The notes: generated by a model not told the origin, from the letters alone. Positions 47,889 through 60,059 are shown, counted from the first letter of the stretch. The stretch is DNA of 64,000 nt from Tipula vernalis (GCA_958295665.1 OY282558.1:114318838-114382837), one strand, 5' to 3'. Made by a program: numbers and translations.

Positions 47889-49848
47889 AAGTACCACGGA
47901 AATAATTGTATAACACACATTATTGTTTATAGAGTTTCCACTTTCTGTTGGTGTAAAAGATTGTAGAGCGAAGAAGTCCAAGATCAAGGATTATTGTTGC
48001 ATCATCCCACATTTGCAAATTATATTCTAACGTATTTGGGCCTTATAAGGGCAATACAAATCTTTAATAGTTGTTTGGGGCGAAGTACGATTTACAAGGC
48101 CGATATCTTTTTGGCTAAATTTAAGCCATATCTATTGAATCTGGGGTGTCTAAACTGTAACTGTCGAATTATGACGCAATTCATCTCTGTTACAGCCTTG
48201 AAGAACTGGATCAATAATCAAAACCAAAAAAGAGATGATGCTGGATGTCGCCCTTCAGATATTTCGTCAGAATAATAGCTGTATAGGCTTGGGTTGAATA
48301 TTTGCAGGATCCGACTTGTTGCCTTTTTTGGGGACTAGGTAAATACTTGGCTAGCTATTTGCCGAATTGAAGGGAAAATGCTGCAGAGTCATGGATCGTT
48401 AAAGTAATGTAACTAGAGAACTTTTACAATGCAAAAGTCGCCATTTAAATGGCTTCACATGACGGGTTTCTAAAATCAACCATAAAATGGCCAGTGTCAT
48501 TGGATTTCGCTGGTATTGTCGCAAAATGAATAGAGCTCATTAGCGACTGAGCGGGGTTGTAGAAATCAAAGAATCACCGAAGCACCATTCGAACTGTGGT
48601 CTGAAAGATTGGGGCAGGAATATAATCGCTCATGTATGACTTCGGGTTGGGTATTACTCTGTGACGAATAATCCGATGGCTACAGAATCATCAAAGTCTA
48701 AAATATTGTCCTCGGTGAAAATGAAACTTCCTGAATTTGTAGAAGATGTGTAGTGTTCCACGGTTGCGAAGTTTCTTCGAAGCCCGCGGATGCTATATGG
48801 AATTGAGGCGAGAATTATTATTTATAAACTACGCAATAAACGTTTTTCTCCAATATATTTTAAACAGCAAATCACAACTGATCAATTACTTCATTAATTC
48901 GTAATAAGCGATACTATTTGTCAGTCGTTTCGTCCAAGACAGTTTTATATTGATTTTAATAAATCATCGTAATGCTAACTTTAAATTTAATATTTTCGAA
49001 ATATTTATTTTGGTGTATAGAATATTTATGAATATCTGCATTCTTGCTTGATTTAATTTAATAGGCTTCTATATAACTGGCACATAAAAATTCGTAATAA
49101 ACGAAATCGTGAAAATTTAAAATAAATTTGTACATTTGGTTGTAAATTTCAGTTTTTAAAATTCTTTAATTGAAGTATCCAATTTTCATTAGCCGAGTCA
49201 TTAAAAAAGATTCAAACTGCGTATTAACCGATATTTTCATAAACTCACTTAAACAAAGCTAGACAATTAATTTGATATACAACAGATTAGACAACAAGCA
49301 GATTATTTTTTTTTTCTGGCTAATATAAGGTAATAAGACAAATTAATTTATTCGTTAATACGTTTTTTAAATTTACTGAATTTAACTGTATCTTAGAAAG
49401 ATAATATTGCCAGTTTAAAGATATTTAGATTTTCTTTATGAATACCAAATTCGTAAAATTCCATTTACATATATAAAAACCCATAAACAAAGCTAGCAAA
49501 TTAGTTTCCTTGTAAACAGAATATGATAATGGCACACCTGATAGTCATCTTTACCCAAATTCGGACACCAGTGCGGGTTAACCCAAATAAAATAATCCAG
49601 CAATCAGAATGCCAAATCTAAATTATTCAAAGAAGAATGGTTTTAACAAAACAAATTACTCATGTTATTAAACCATTTTACTACCAAATCATAAATTGTT
49701 CATGCATGAGCCAACTAATGAGATTATTAAACTTATTACTGTCTTATATGTGAGTTGCACAATTTGGAAAGAGCTGAACACTACTTGCGGTACAAAATGT
49801 TATCTTCAGTTGTGATACTAAAAAAAAAACAACAACAACGATACTCAC
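47889..49848. other. Remainder of the 7-kb sickie intron
   Basis: The stretch 47940-48800 is less AT-rich and may be an old repeat; the 93-codon ORF at 47994-48275 and minus-strand segments near 48780-48640 (EDNILDFDDSVAIGLFVTE) show no family I recognise. From 48800 on the sequence is plain AT-rich intron. Confidence 0.45.
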
Positions 49849-49969
49849 TTATTACCACCACCTTTCGGTATTTGTGATGATAAAACATGATGGTTATTTA
49901 CAGGTGGGCTCCCAGGACGACTATTATCTTCTGATGATATACCACCACTACCATTTTGCTTCGTTAATC
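49849..49969 (-). CDS. sick: sickie/NAV2 homologue, small internal exon
   Basis: A 121-bp exon with acceptor ATACATACAG before 49969 and donor GTGAGT from 49848. Entering with two bases that complete the codon left open by the upstream exon, it reads GLTKQNGSGGISSEDNSRPG, then SPPVNNHHVLSSQIPKGGGN, and leaves two bases of a codon. The 42837 exon supplies the missing base. The phase match on both sides is the main support. The composition (Ser, Gly, Pro, Asn) fits the navigator linker region. Confidence 0.8.
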
Positions 49970-50330
49970 CTGTATGTATACATATATAGATAGAGAGAAC
50001 ATAAAATAAAATTAAAATCATAAAACATGAAGAATAATTAAAAAAAAAAAAAAAATGTTTTTAATTTCTTCGTTATAAGAATAATAGTTTTAATCTTCGA
50101 AAAATTGGGCGGGATTATAACAGCAACAAAAACAAAAATCTTATACTCGTATTTAACCCATCATGATAAGAATGTTATCATTTTAAATTATTCAGATTAT
50201 ATCATGATGTACATAGAAAACTAAAACTAAATTAAAAATCTTTAATCATGTGAAATGAATTTCTATAATTGGATTTACAAATTTATACCTAAATAATACT
50301 CGTACGTACGATGTGCATTCGGTTAATTAC

Positions 50331-50470
50331 CTGCGATTTGTCCTGGTGTCGGTGGCAGCGGACGTACCTTATCCGGTTGACTTCGCCGTGTAACCAATAC
50401 AGTAGCTGGAAGCGGTATTGATGTACCACCATTTTGACCAGATTTTGTTGAGTACGGGGCGGGAAGTTGT
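50331..50470 (-). CDS. sick: sickie/NAV2 homologue, small internal exon
   Basis: A 140-bp exon with acceptor CTATATATTTTGCAG before 50470 and donor GTAATT from 50330. It reads QLPAPYSTKSGQNGGTSIPL, then PATVLVTRRSQPDKVRPLPP and TPGQIA, and ends with one base of a codon that the next exon (49969) completes as Gly. The intron to the next exon is 361 bp. It is Pro/Ser-rich and has no fold that I can see. The upstream exon must lie beyond 50471; I could not find it in the remaining 13.5 kb. Confidence 0.78.
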
Positions 50471-52640
50471 CTGCAAAATATATAGATAAAATAAACAAAA
50501 AAATTTATTAGGAATGTTAATAAAATTGTAAGAAACTGTTAGATTTAATATTTATGTTAAAAAAAAATTAATTTCAGGTTATTTGTTTCAGGTTTCTTCT
50601 TCAAGTATTTCCGGTTAGCTAAATTGATTGAAAAATACGTGTAGGTGCCAACGATAAGTATTTTTTTTTTTTGGTATCTTTCTTTGTCCATCCAAATTTA
50701 TCTTTGTTATACAGTATAGCGAAAGAAATGTTTATAAATGCAAACAAGTCATTTTTCGGAACAAGCGATGATTAATTAACAAAGTCAAATTTTAGTTAGG
50801 TATAATTAACACATTTACATTGAAAAAGTTACCTGCGTGCGTATTTCGTTTAATTGAGTGCAACTTAATTACACGAACATATTTATAGCGCGCGTTAGGC
50901 AAAATACATTAATCTTTTATAACTCACACAATTGGATAATACAACATGTACTGTGATTATTAAAAATTCATTATACAACACAACAACAAACATTTTTTCC
51001 AACATAACAAAAAAAAAGTTTTTCTTCTTGTATTTATACAGAATTAAATTAAGTAAAATTCACAGGAAACTTAATCACATACAAAACCACACGGAACAAT
51101 AAAAGCAACGACTTTAGGGATGAGATATACCGTCGAAGGAAGGTAAAACAAATACACACTCACACCCCCCTAAACAAACAAAAAAAAAAACAAAAAAAAA
51201 ACTTTGTCGTCTCGAACTACTTGTACATATATAATACAAGAAATAATATTTAAAATCCTTTAGGGTTGATTTCATCATTCTGTGCATAAATTTTTTCTAT
51301 GCTACCGCATAATACATCTTCTTCATTTCTCGCAGCTACAATTCGAATAATGGCAACATAGAGAAAAAACAATTAAGATAATTTTCATTTTTTCCAAAAT
51401 GTTTTTTGAGACGAAACGAAAACTTTTTCTCTAATGAGATTTGTGTTTTTGTGTTCAAAGATTACAATTCTCGTAATATGCGAGAGTTTATATACGATTC
51501 CTATAAGAAATGATAAAGTTTTAATTGAATTTTTATTGCATTATTAAATGAATTAAATTTATTCATTATGTAGCTAGCTAGATTTAATTATTAAATTAAG
51601 TTTCGTTTCCTTTCAGGAAAAAGGATTTATTGTTATAATCGAGATCAGTGTAATTTTTGCTCGATCACAATAAAAAAATTCAATTTGAAGAACTAAATGA
51701 ACAAATTCAGGCAGACATTGTGTTAACTTTTGATGTTGAAAAAATTCAGGCTCCTAACAAATCCATCCAAGCCAATCGTCTATTTTTAAATACACAGATT
51801 TATTTAAAGTAAATGAAGAGGTTTGTAAATTGTGAGATTAATGATATTATAAAATATTCAATCTTCGACGTAAAAACGAACCAATTTTTACTAATTTATG
51901 TATTATAAGAATTGTTTAAATAATATGATGAATAAATCAAAATTTCACGTTTGCTGAAATGATAAACAATAATTCGCGGTATTTCAATATTCTCTTCCAT
52001 ATCCTCTGCGGGGTGTTTGAATATTGCTTTATGTTACTTCACAGAATAATAAATTCTCTTTAGCAAGAAACCAAGAAAGGAATAAAAAATCGCAGAAGAG
52101 TGAAACAAGGTGAATTAGAAAAAGTTGCAGGGCGGAACCCTAGGCGGCACATTCGAACGATCAGAGATTTTCATTATAAAGTTAACAAAAAAGGACAGGA
52201 GCTATGATACTGCATCATTTTCGAAGTCCTTTAAGTTTTCAGGATGTTCCACTCCCCTAAAAACATCAGCAACGGCAACCGTGCTATGTTTTAGGTTAGC
52301 CATAATCGTTTCCGCATTGACTTGCGGCATTGGTCATTTTAGACTTTTTAAATTCGCCTTGGCTCTACAATTCTGTATGTCTTTGCGATACTTTTGAACA
52401 TGGTTAGCACATATAAACCGCAACATTTTGTCAGATTATTCGGTAAATTTAACTAATGACTCAATGTCTAAATAAAATTTAATTTATAGAAGAATTCTAA
52501 AGAAATATCAACTGTTTTAAAACGGCAGCAGCCAGTCGAAAACTAAGGATATAAGAAGTATTTTAGAGATAATGGCATCTAAGTTACATTTGGAACAAAT
52601 AATTTTGAAATGAATTAACAGAGCGTAAGGAACACCGTAA
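50471..52640. other. Probable sickie intron, non-coding
   Basis: AT-rich with poly-A and poly-T runs (for example 51178-51201). The 90-codon ORF at 52125-52397, and a minus-strand reading of the same stretch (MANLKHSTVAVADVFRGVEH), have no recognisable motif. Confidence 0.45.
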
Positions 52641-52650
52641 TACTCAAACC
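52641..52650 (+). repeat. hAT target-site duplication, left copy
   Basis: TACTCAAACC; identical to 56425-56434. hAT elements duplicate 8 bp, so 8 of these 10 bases would be the true duplication. Confidence 0.7.
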
Positions 52651-52789
52651 TAGTGATGTAAACGGTTATATTCTCGGTGGTAATATTACCGGTAAAATAG
52701 GTAATTTTAGGTAATATTACGCAAAGTGATGTTACCGTAGTAATATCGGTAACATAAATTAAAAATTTCTTTTCCAAACAACTCAACTA

Positions 52790-54087
52790 TTATGTGTACC
52801 GAATGAAATTTGTGATTGGTAAATGAAGAATTAAAACTAAACGGCAATATACAATCATTATTTTTCTTTAGTTGTTCTATTGCACATCTCGTACTGTTTT
52901 TAAATAATAGTATTCATTCAAACTTTTTGTTCATTTGACGGCGAACATTCACTGTTTCCCGTATGGAGCTATTAGGTTCTGGATGGTGTCTTCGGTGACT
53001 CTGGCGGATGCCCGATTCCATCTGTACTGGAATTCTTGATCATTTTTAGCAGGTTTAGGCTCTTTTTTCAATTCCTTATTCACTAAAGTTCAATATTTTT
53101 CGATTGGACGGTCTTCCGGCACGGCAGGCGGATTGCAATTCTTTGAAACAAATTCGATGTTATTGGCTTTCATAAAATCCATTGTACCTGTAGCATAGTG
53201 AATCGAGGCACGATCGGACCAAAAAATAGTAGGGATATTGTGTTTTTTAGAAACGGCAACAAACGTTTCTGAAGGCATTCCTTGATGTAGATTTCGCCAT
53301 TCATAATCCCATTTATTACGTATCGACGTGATTTTAAGCCGCATTGGCAAATTGCTTGCCAAACCATATGTTTTTGCCAAATTTTTCAACAACTATGGTA
53401 GTAATTGCTTCGTTCAGTTCTTCACCTTTCTTTTTGATGTAATATCGGATACCTGGAAGTGTCGAGAAATCCATTTTCACATAGGTCTCGTCTTCCATTA
53501 TGAAACAAGAATCTTTTCTTTCGTTCAACCATTTGTTAAGATTCTTTGCTCGATCGATCCCTCTATTAAATTATTCAACACTTCTTTTGGGTATTTTTGA
53601 CTTCTTGTATGTCCGTAGATTATTTCTGGTTTTAGCTCGTTCCACCATCGATTTAGTTGTTTTGATTTTTCTGGCCAAATCCCCAGAGACATCGAGAGAT
53701 GTTTGGAAATGACTCTTACAATTTTCTGATCCAACATTTTATTTCGAGCACCTTTTTTTGCTCCGGATCCGGGCTTGCGTGATACAGAAAGATTGATTTG
53801 ACATTTTTTTTTACATTTGTTACCGCATTATTGGAAACACAGGCCAATTTAGCCATTTTTTTATTGGTATACTCTGAATGATCATTGCACAATCGAATTA
53901 TTAAATCACGTTTTTCTCCTTCTGATGCGTTCATTTCGAAACAAATAAAACAAATGCCCAATTTCACGTTTATTCGTTTTTTAAAATGGTTTTTCTACGA
54001 AATAACGGTACCAGTTTTTTTCTTTTGCGTAGTAACCTTTGAGATAATATAAATTGGAGAATCACAAATTTCATTCGGTACACATAA
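52790..54087 (-). mobile_element. D37E-type mariner element, inserted in hAT
   Basis: Terminal inverted repeats TTATGTGTACCGAATGAAAT... (28 bp, perfect) lie at 52790-52817 and 54060-54087, flanked by TA on both sides (52788-52789, 54088-54089). The 1298-bp length and the transposase type fit the ITmD37E group known from mosquitoes and other insects. The target TA lies in the left arm of the hAT element, so it is the younger insertion. Confidence 0.92.
52949..53934 (-). pseudogene. ITmD37E transposase, frameshifted
   Basis: From ATG 53934: MNASEGEKRDLIIRLC and a helix-turn-helix with KKMAKLACVSNNAV, then broken frames to 53528. Catalytic blocks: MEDETYVKMDFSTLPG (first D, about 53495), VWQAICQCGLKSRR with KECLQKRLLPF (about 53370-53260), FWSDRASIHYATGTMDF (second D, about 53225) and NPPAVPEDRPIEKYW (final acidic block, about 53120). 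It ends near 52949. The spacing and the PPAxPExRPIEKYW motif fit the D37E group. Several frameshifts and stops are present. Confidence 0.88.
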
Positions 54088-54447
54088 TAGTCTAAATGCA
54101 AAAAAAGTTGTGACACCACTGCATTATACTTCCTTATGTATTATTAACCTATTCTACACCAAATTTTTGGTGTAAAATATCTACACTTTTTCCTGTTTCA
54201 TTGACATATTCATTTGGCAAATACGTAATAGAGCTGGAATCTGACCTTGAATATGATCCATCGCTCTGTCTGAAAAAAACACCAATCACTATTTTAACTA
54301 GAAAAGTGGCTGCAACGCCTTAGTCGATGAAAAGCTCTAGTACGCTGGAATTTCGTTGCCAACATGAGACCAAAGTAGCACCAGATGGTCGATGACTAAT
54401 TTTCGTTTTTGGTGCTCGATTAGGCTCAACCATAAAGTCGGTTTGTA

Positions 54448-55790
54448 TTGATTTGTTCAAGAAATTGCGACCGTTCTATAAACTTACTTCGAGATACTAA
54501 CTTTCTAATCAATTGTTGGGCCTTGAGTACCATCACGTCGAAGGGTCAATCTTACCAAAAATTGCCGGCGCATCTGACGCTGCAGACCGATGCTTGGTCG
54601 AACATATGCAGGGACTCCATAACAAATTATGTTATCAATACAATACACCCAAAGCCTTTTTCTATAAATCTACTCACTAAGGAAAATCAACATTTGTCTT
54701 TTAAAGTTGCTTTTCGAGAAAGTTGAAGCGGTGTTAAAAGACGTCGAGATTTATAAATTTATTGTACTTATTACTGACAATGGAACGAACAATAAAGCGT
54801 CCCGAAAAATGGTTAATAAAAGCTATTCCTATATATTACCGAGTATGGGTGCATCTGCCAAGGACTTAACTTTCTCATTGTCGATATCTTCAAGATTCAG
54901 TCTAAGTTTGAAATTTTGGGTTGGGTACGGGATTTTGTGATCTACGGGATTTTGAAATAGGGACATAAGTACCGATCCCGAAATTTTCAGTCAGTCGTAC
55001 GGATGGTTTCGAAAATAAAAAAACTCGCACACCGTTCACGCTACATTCGATCTACATTCATGCTACATCAGTTATGCCCTGAAGGCGCTGGCTATCGAAG
55101 ACGCAGTGAAGTCCGTTATGCAGGCCTCTGATTGCTAAATGGCCATATTTTTTGAGAGTTTGCTGTTTTGCCTAAAGTGGGGTATTGTTTTGCGCCAATT
55201 AGGAAGAACTTATAAATATTCTCAAATCACGAGCCGAAAAATGCATGAGAAAACCGCTACATTTTGCCGCAAATTTGTTTGAACCAGCTATTCGAGAGTC
55301 TTTCGAAATCACAGAAAACTTGAAGCGAATGAATTTATTTTTAATGTCGCAGAACTTCACACAAAATATAAGGACAAAAAATAGAAGGGCAACAAAATAT
55401 ATGAGTCTTTGGCGCATTACAATGTTCGAAGTGAACTTTTTTCACGACCGTTTGTGGTTGCAAGTGAGCAGCTTTCTGATGAAATTTGGTCAGCGGTTGC
55501 AACGGAAAGCACATTCAGTACCTATGGTTTTAGACGCTTAGCTCAACACGTGATCCATTGACTGTTGATCGTGCAGGAAAACTAACGTACATTTTGCACA
55601 ACTAAAACCTGTCTAGATCGAACGTAGGAAGTGTGGATAACGAAGATGAAGTTATTCCTCTTGAATGAAACTGTATAATCATATTCGCTTGAAGAAGAGG
55701 ATAACTTGAAGGAAAGTAAGAATAATTCGGTTATGGATGTTGTTGAGGCTGAGGATGATAAATGCGTCGGCGAGGATGAACCGTACATTA
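54448..55790 (+). pseudogene. hAT transposase pseudogene
   Basis: Open pieces include LTLQTDAWSNICRDSITNYV (54448-54726), then EAVLKDVEIYKFIVLITDNG and TNNKASRKMVNKSYSYILPS (54707-54940). These are the DUF659-like and catalytic-core regions of hAT transposases. Further on, WSAVATESTFSTYGFRRLAQ and the VDRAGKLTY-like end (about 55490-55590) form the hAT dimerisation C-terminus. The N-terminal BED finger is not seen, though DLEYDPS-like sequence near 54250 may belong to the linker. Many stops and frameshifts. Confidence 0.85.
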
Positions 55791-55859
55791 ATTAAAGAGT
55801 TTAATTGATCATAAACTCATATTTATGTAAAATTTATTATTTACTGCAGGCGTTAAAGG

Positions 55860-56225
55860 TTGGTCTTGTTGATATCACGAAAATTCTGGGCAGGAAACTA
55901 TTGGTTTTTGCATCATGATAATGCGCCGTCTCACACTGCATTGGTTGTACGTGAATATTTTGCCAAAAATTCGACCCATATTGTTTCGCAACTGCCCTTC
56001 GCCGGATATAGCTCCGCTTGACTTCTGGCTATTCCTGAAACTCAAGAAACCGCTTCGGGGACATCGTTTAGACACGATTGAAGATATTCAAGCGGAATCG
56101 AAGAAGGTTTTGTAGGCCATTCCGGAAATAGATTTTAACAACTGTTTCGAAGACTGGAAAAAAACGTTGGCATAAGTGTATTGTATCCGAAGGAGATTAC
56201 TTTGAAGAGGATGAAATTTAATTAA
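55860..56225 (+). pseudogene. Mariner transposase C-terminal fragment
   Basis: Frames in this stretch show a FLHHDNAPSHTALVVREYFAK block (catalytic D), then FWLFLKLKKPLRGHRLDTIE, DIQAESKKVL, and finally CFEDWKKTLA followed by an acidic EGDYFEEDEI end. This is the last third of a mariner transposase of a type common in arthropods. The N-terminal two thirds and the terminal repeats are missing. It lies next to the end of the hAT transposase and inside the hAT borders. Confidence 0.85.
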
Positions 56226-56424
56226 AAGAATAATAAGCCGTTTGTGTTTTTTATAAAAATCTTATTATTTTTGTCAATACGTCAAAATATTACTACTTAG
56301 TGTTCTTTGGTACAAATTGGAATTAAAATATTGAATAAAAAGTATGTTACCTATTTTACCCGTGTTACCGGTAATATTACCGGTAACTTTAATAAATTTA
56401 AAAATATCGGAAATTTTACAACAG

Positions 56425-56434
56425 TACTCAAACC
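56425..56434 (+). repeat. hAT target-site duplication, right copy
   Basis: TACTCAAACC, identical to 52641-52650. Confidence 0.7.
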
Positions 56435-56700
56435 GATAGACGGTATTTAAAACAACAACAATTTCAAAACATCTTAAATTACAAAATCAATAGCATTTCT
56501 TAGCAGAATATGTTTTGTTATTAAGATCAAAGAGTTGGGCAATTAGGGTAGGAAGCAGTTTTAAGCCATTTTTAAAATTTTGAAAAATTCGTTCGAACAT
56601 TTAACTCTAACCCTTTCTATCTGAATAACAAAAATTGTTCTGGAAAACTTGACTTGTGGGCTTTTATATTTTTTTTTATAAAAAATTAGTTACGGAAGCC

Positions 56701-56969
56701 TGTTCACCGCGATGTACATCTCTGGGTAAATTGTCGCGCAAAGTGAAACCGACGTAAGGCCACTGCATTGTGCTTGATGTTTAATGTGAACGCAACCTAA
56801 ATTTGTCAAACATATTATGTAAAAATATGTAAACCCACCTTAAGCCTTTTTGGACATTTGTTGTAATAAAAACCACACCAAATCTAGCAGTCTATCCAGC
56901 ACGTTGTTTTATTTTATTATTTTGATAATCGTGCAAAAAGTAATTCTTAATCATTGGCTCAAATTAACA
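56701..56969 (+). repeat. Probable copia 5' LTR
   Basis: It starts TGTTCACC, ends TTAACA directly before the primer site, and contains an AATAAA-like signal near 56863. The length of 269 bp is close to the usual copia LTR length. No second copy was found in the window, so the borders rest on the TG...CA rule and the primer site. Confidence 0.55.
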
Positions 56970-56983
56970 GGTTATGGGCCCAG
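56970..56983 (+). promoter_or_regulatory. Copia primer-binding site (half initiator-tRNA-Met type)
   Basis: GGTTATGGGCCCAG is the conserved copia primer site, complementary to an internal part of initiator tRNA-Met, which is cut to a half molecule to prime reverse transcription. An identical site is at 60046. Confidence 0.85.
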
Positions 56984-57084
56984 TACTGTGATTATCAACG
57001 ATAGTCAGGGAAACCACAATATTTTTCGAGAAATTACATATTTTCATAGTAATAATTTTGACTCGAAAATTCATAACCTCAAAA

Positions 57085-59754
57085 ATGGCTGATACGACGA
57101 AGATACAAATTATCAAACTAAACGACGATAAAGAAGACTTGTGGTCAGTAATTACTGATGCAGCACCAGAAGATGCAATTCAATTAGCGGGTGTGATGGT
57201 AAAGCTCGTGCACATATTGGTCTTTCAATCGAGGACAACCAAATCATACACGTAAGGAACATAGTGACGGCCAAAGCGATGTGGGAATCATTACGGGATT
57301 ATCATCAAAAATCAACTTTATCCAATAAAGTGAGACTTTTAAGACGGTTATATCGGATGAGGCTACCTGAAGGCGGAAATATGCACACACATCTAAATGC
57401 CATGGACGAATGTATCGACGAACTAATTACTTTGGGTGAGCCATTAGCAGTGACTTTCGCAGTTTCGTTGTACCTGTCAAGTTTATCGGAAAGCTACAGT
57501 GTTTTGATAACAGCTCTCGAATCACGCGCTGAGGCTGACTTGACGAAGAGTATGGTGAAAAACAAATTGTTGGAAGAATATAAACGTCGGCAAGATATCG
57601 TAAATATGAGTACCAGTGAAGAAAATGCTCTTAAAGTTTACATAAAAAGTGATTGTCGTAAATATGCAATTTGGAAAAAAAGAAGTATTCGGGAAATCAA
57701 AGCCAGAAACAGGCAAATATAGCTGAAAACGAAAGTAACGCAGTGGAAGCTTACGGATGCTTACTCGCTAATCATCAGAATAAAGTAAATATATCTGAAT
57801 GGTGAGTAGACTCAGGAGCATCCGCACACATGAACAGCGCAAACATGAAGATAGCTAATTGCGACCATAATGATACGTGTGAAATCTGTCTTCAATGTAA
57901 GAAAACCAGAGATTGATTTCCCCAAAAATCATTCACTAGGTCAGCGGGTAAATTAGATTTAATACACACCGACGTATGCGGACCATTACAAATACCAACA
58001 CCAAGAGGTAATAAATATATATTGACTCTCATTGATGATCATTCGAAATATTCCTATATATATTTGTTAAAACAAAAATCTGACGTTTGCGGAAAGGTGA
58101 TGGAATTTGTCGAAATGATGAAAACGCAATACGGCATGTATTAGGTCAGACAGAGGTGGTGAATAAGTGGATAATGAACTGCTGAACTATCTAAAATCAA
58201 AAGGAATTAAATCCCAGTTTACAGTACCTAACACGCCAGAACAAAACGGAGTTGCCGAACGTAAAAATCGGACCTTAATTGAAATGACACGGTACATGTT
58301 GACAAGCTCAGGTTTGCATAAACAGTATTGGGGCTAAGCGGTCACTACGGCGAATCACATAATCAATCGTCTACCAACTAGAAGCTTACAAACTACTCCG
58401 TATGAAATGTGGCATGGTAAATTACCAGATTTAAATTATTTTCATACTTTTGGAGCACTTGTATATGCACACGTCCCGAAAGAACAGCGTAAAAAGTTGG
58501 ATGACACAGCTGAAAAATTATTCTTCGTGGGTTATGAGTTCGGTACGAAAGGATATCGATAAACGAAATCAGCAGACAGCGATGAACACCAACTCAATGA
58601 AGAAGCATCTCAAAATGAAGATGATTTAGACCCAGAAGGGGAAGAAGAGCAACCTACACGACATTCTACAAGACCAAATAAGGGTGTGCCACCAAAACGG
58701 TTAATAATGGAAATTAATAAGGCGACAAAAGAAATAAACTCGGATCCTGTTACCTATGAAGAAGCAATAAATGGCCCAAATTCTGAAAGTTGGATAACGG
58801 CTATGAATGAAGAGATGGACTCACTTCACAATTTTGGAATTTTTCACAAAAATTTGGTCGAGATGACGAAGTTTTTGCACCCGTAGCCAGCCCGACGACA
58901 TTGAAGATTCTTTTGGCAGTAGCAGGAAAAAGGAAGCTGGGAGCTAAACATTTTGACATTCAAACGGTATACTTAAATGCAGATCTATCGTATAACGTCT
59001 ACAGGAAACAGCCGAAAGGATACGCAATGGGTGACAGTACTCAAGTATGTAAACTTATTAAAAATTTATATGGTCTCAAACAGGGCGCAAAAGAATGGAA
59101 CAAGAAGTTTGACACTGTTATGAAGGAGAACAGGTTATATATACATATATACATATACACCGTTATATACGACCGTTATATATATACATATACATATATA
59201 TCTAACCATGTCGATGATATTGTTGTAATCTCAACAAATATCAAACTGATTGATGTTTTTGAAATTTCTATGAATAACAATTTTATCATAAAAAATCTCG
59301 GAAATTTACAATCCTATCTTGGTATCCAATTCAACAGAGATGATAAAGGCATGTTCTATTTAAATCAAGAGAAATATATCTTAAACAAGCTTCGTGAATT
59401 CACTCTGGAGGATGCCAAAGACTCGTCTGTACCGATAAATGTCGGAAAATTTAAGCCAATCAATGAACCAGGAACCGTTCGTCGTCACACAAAATCTATC
59501 GGAGTGCAATCGGATTTTTACTATACTTATCTACCAACACTAGGCGGGATATCTCCATTGCAACGTCAATATTGGCAAGACGTGTGAGTGACCCAAAACG
59601 ATGCGACTGGAATGAGGTAAAGAGAGTTTTCACATATTTGAAAGCTATCAAATCCCTAAAGCTTAAATTGGGAAACGAAGAAAACGATCTAAGTTTCAAA
59701 TGCTACGTTGACGCCTATTCTAGGTTGCAGAATCTGCAACATTCTGTTAGCTGA
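57085..59754 (+). pseudogene. Copia Gag-Pol pseudogene
   Basis: Gag: MADTTKIQIIKLNDDK at 57085, then TAKAMWESLRDYHQKSTLSN and LRRLYRMRLPEGGNMHTHLN (57264-57722). Protease: VDSGASAHMNS near 57804, preceded by a stop; most of the zinc knuckle and protease tail is gone. Integrase: LDLIHTDVCGPLQIPTPRGN, LTLIDDHSKYSYIYLLKQKS and TPEQNGVAERKNRTLIEMTR (about 57950-58300). RT: ESWITAMNEEMDSL, a deletion, then FAPVASPTTLKILLAVAGK and LYGLKQGAKEWNKKF. A TATACA-rich insert (about 59136-59200) follows, then HVDDIVVIS (active site, 59208-59219) and LGNLQSYLGIQFNRD. RNase H start: DPKRCDWNEVKRVFTYLKA. Inactive. Confidence 0.9.
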
Positions 59755-60045
59755 CCATGTCTTGTAAAATATCTATAGTAAATGATTGAAAAGCATAGTG
59801 TAGTTGCAGTTTTCAACATGTTTTGCCATTTTCCTAATTTTTAAAAATTTGTCGTTATTTGTCCCTTTTTATGTTCATAATAAAAATTATTTCGGAAATC
59901 TTGATTTGTCTACTTTTATTGTGAATTTGCCATAATCAATACGTCTGTGAATTTGCTCCTTTAACTTTTTGTTTTTTTTCATTCCATTAAATCCATTGAA
60001 TCTAAAAACACGAACATATTTCACTATGAGTTTGAAAATACTGCG

Positions 60046-60059
60046 GGTTATGGGCCCAG
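60046..60059 (+). promoter_or_regulatory. Copia primer-binding site, second element
   Basis: GGTTATGGGCCCAG, identical to the site at 56970-56983. Confidence 0.85.

Larger units (their letters stand above)
52651..56424 (+). mobile_element. hAT element with two nested insertions
   Basis: The left end TAGTGATGTAAACGG and the inverted right end CTGTTGTAAAATTTC are degenerate hAT-type termini. Subterminal GGTAATATTACCGGTAA with AATAGGTAA occurs on the left (about 52678-52712) and inverted on the right (about 56340-56392). A 10-bp direct repeat flanks the unit. Inside are a decayed hAT transposase (54448-55790), a D37E mariner element (52790-54087) and a second mariner piece (55860-56225). Without the insertions the hAT body is about 2.1 kb. 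Confidence 0.75.
56701..59754 (+). mobile_element. Copia-family LTR retrotransposon, no 3' LTR
   Basis: A probable 5' LTR (56701-56969), a copia-type primer site, then gag, protease, integrase, RT and the start of RNase H in the copia order (integrase before RT). The 3' end is lost: within the RNase H start (about 59590-59740, FKCYVDAYS) the sequence runs into what looks like the LTR of a second copia element. Many stops and internal deletions are present. Confidence 0.85.

Noticed and set aside
47994..48275. 93-codon ORF after the LOA element
   Set aside because: It lies outside the target duplication and shows no LINE or host-protein motif.
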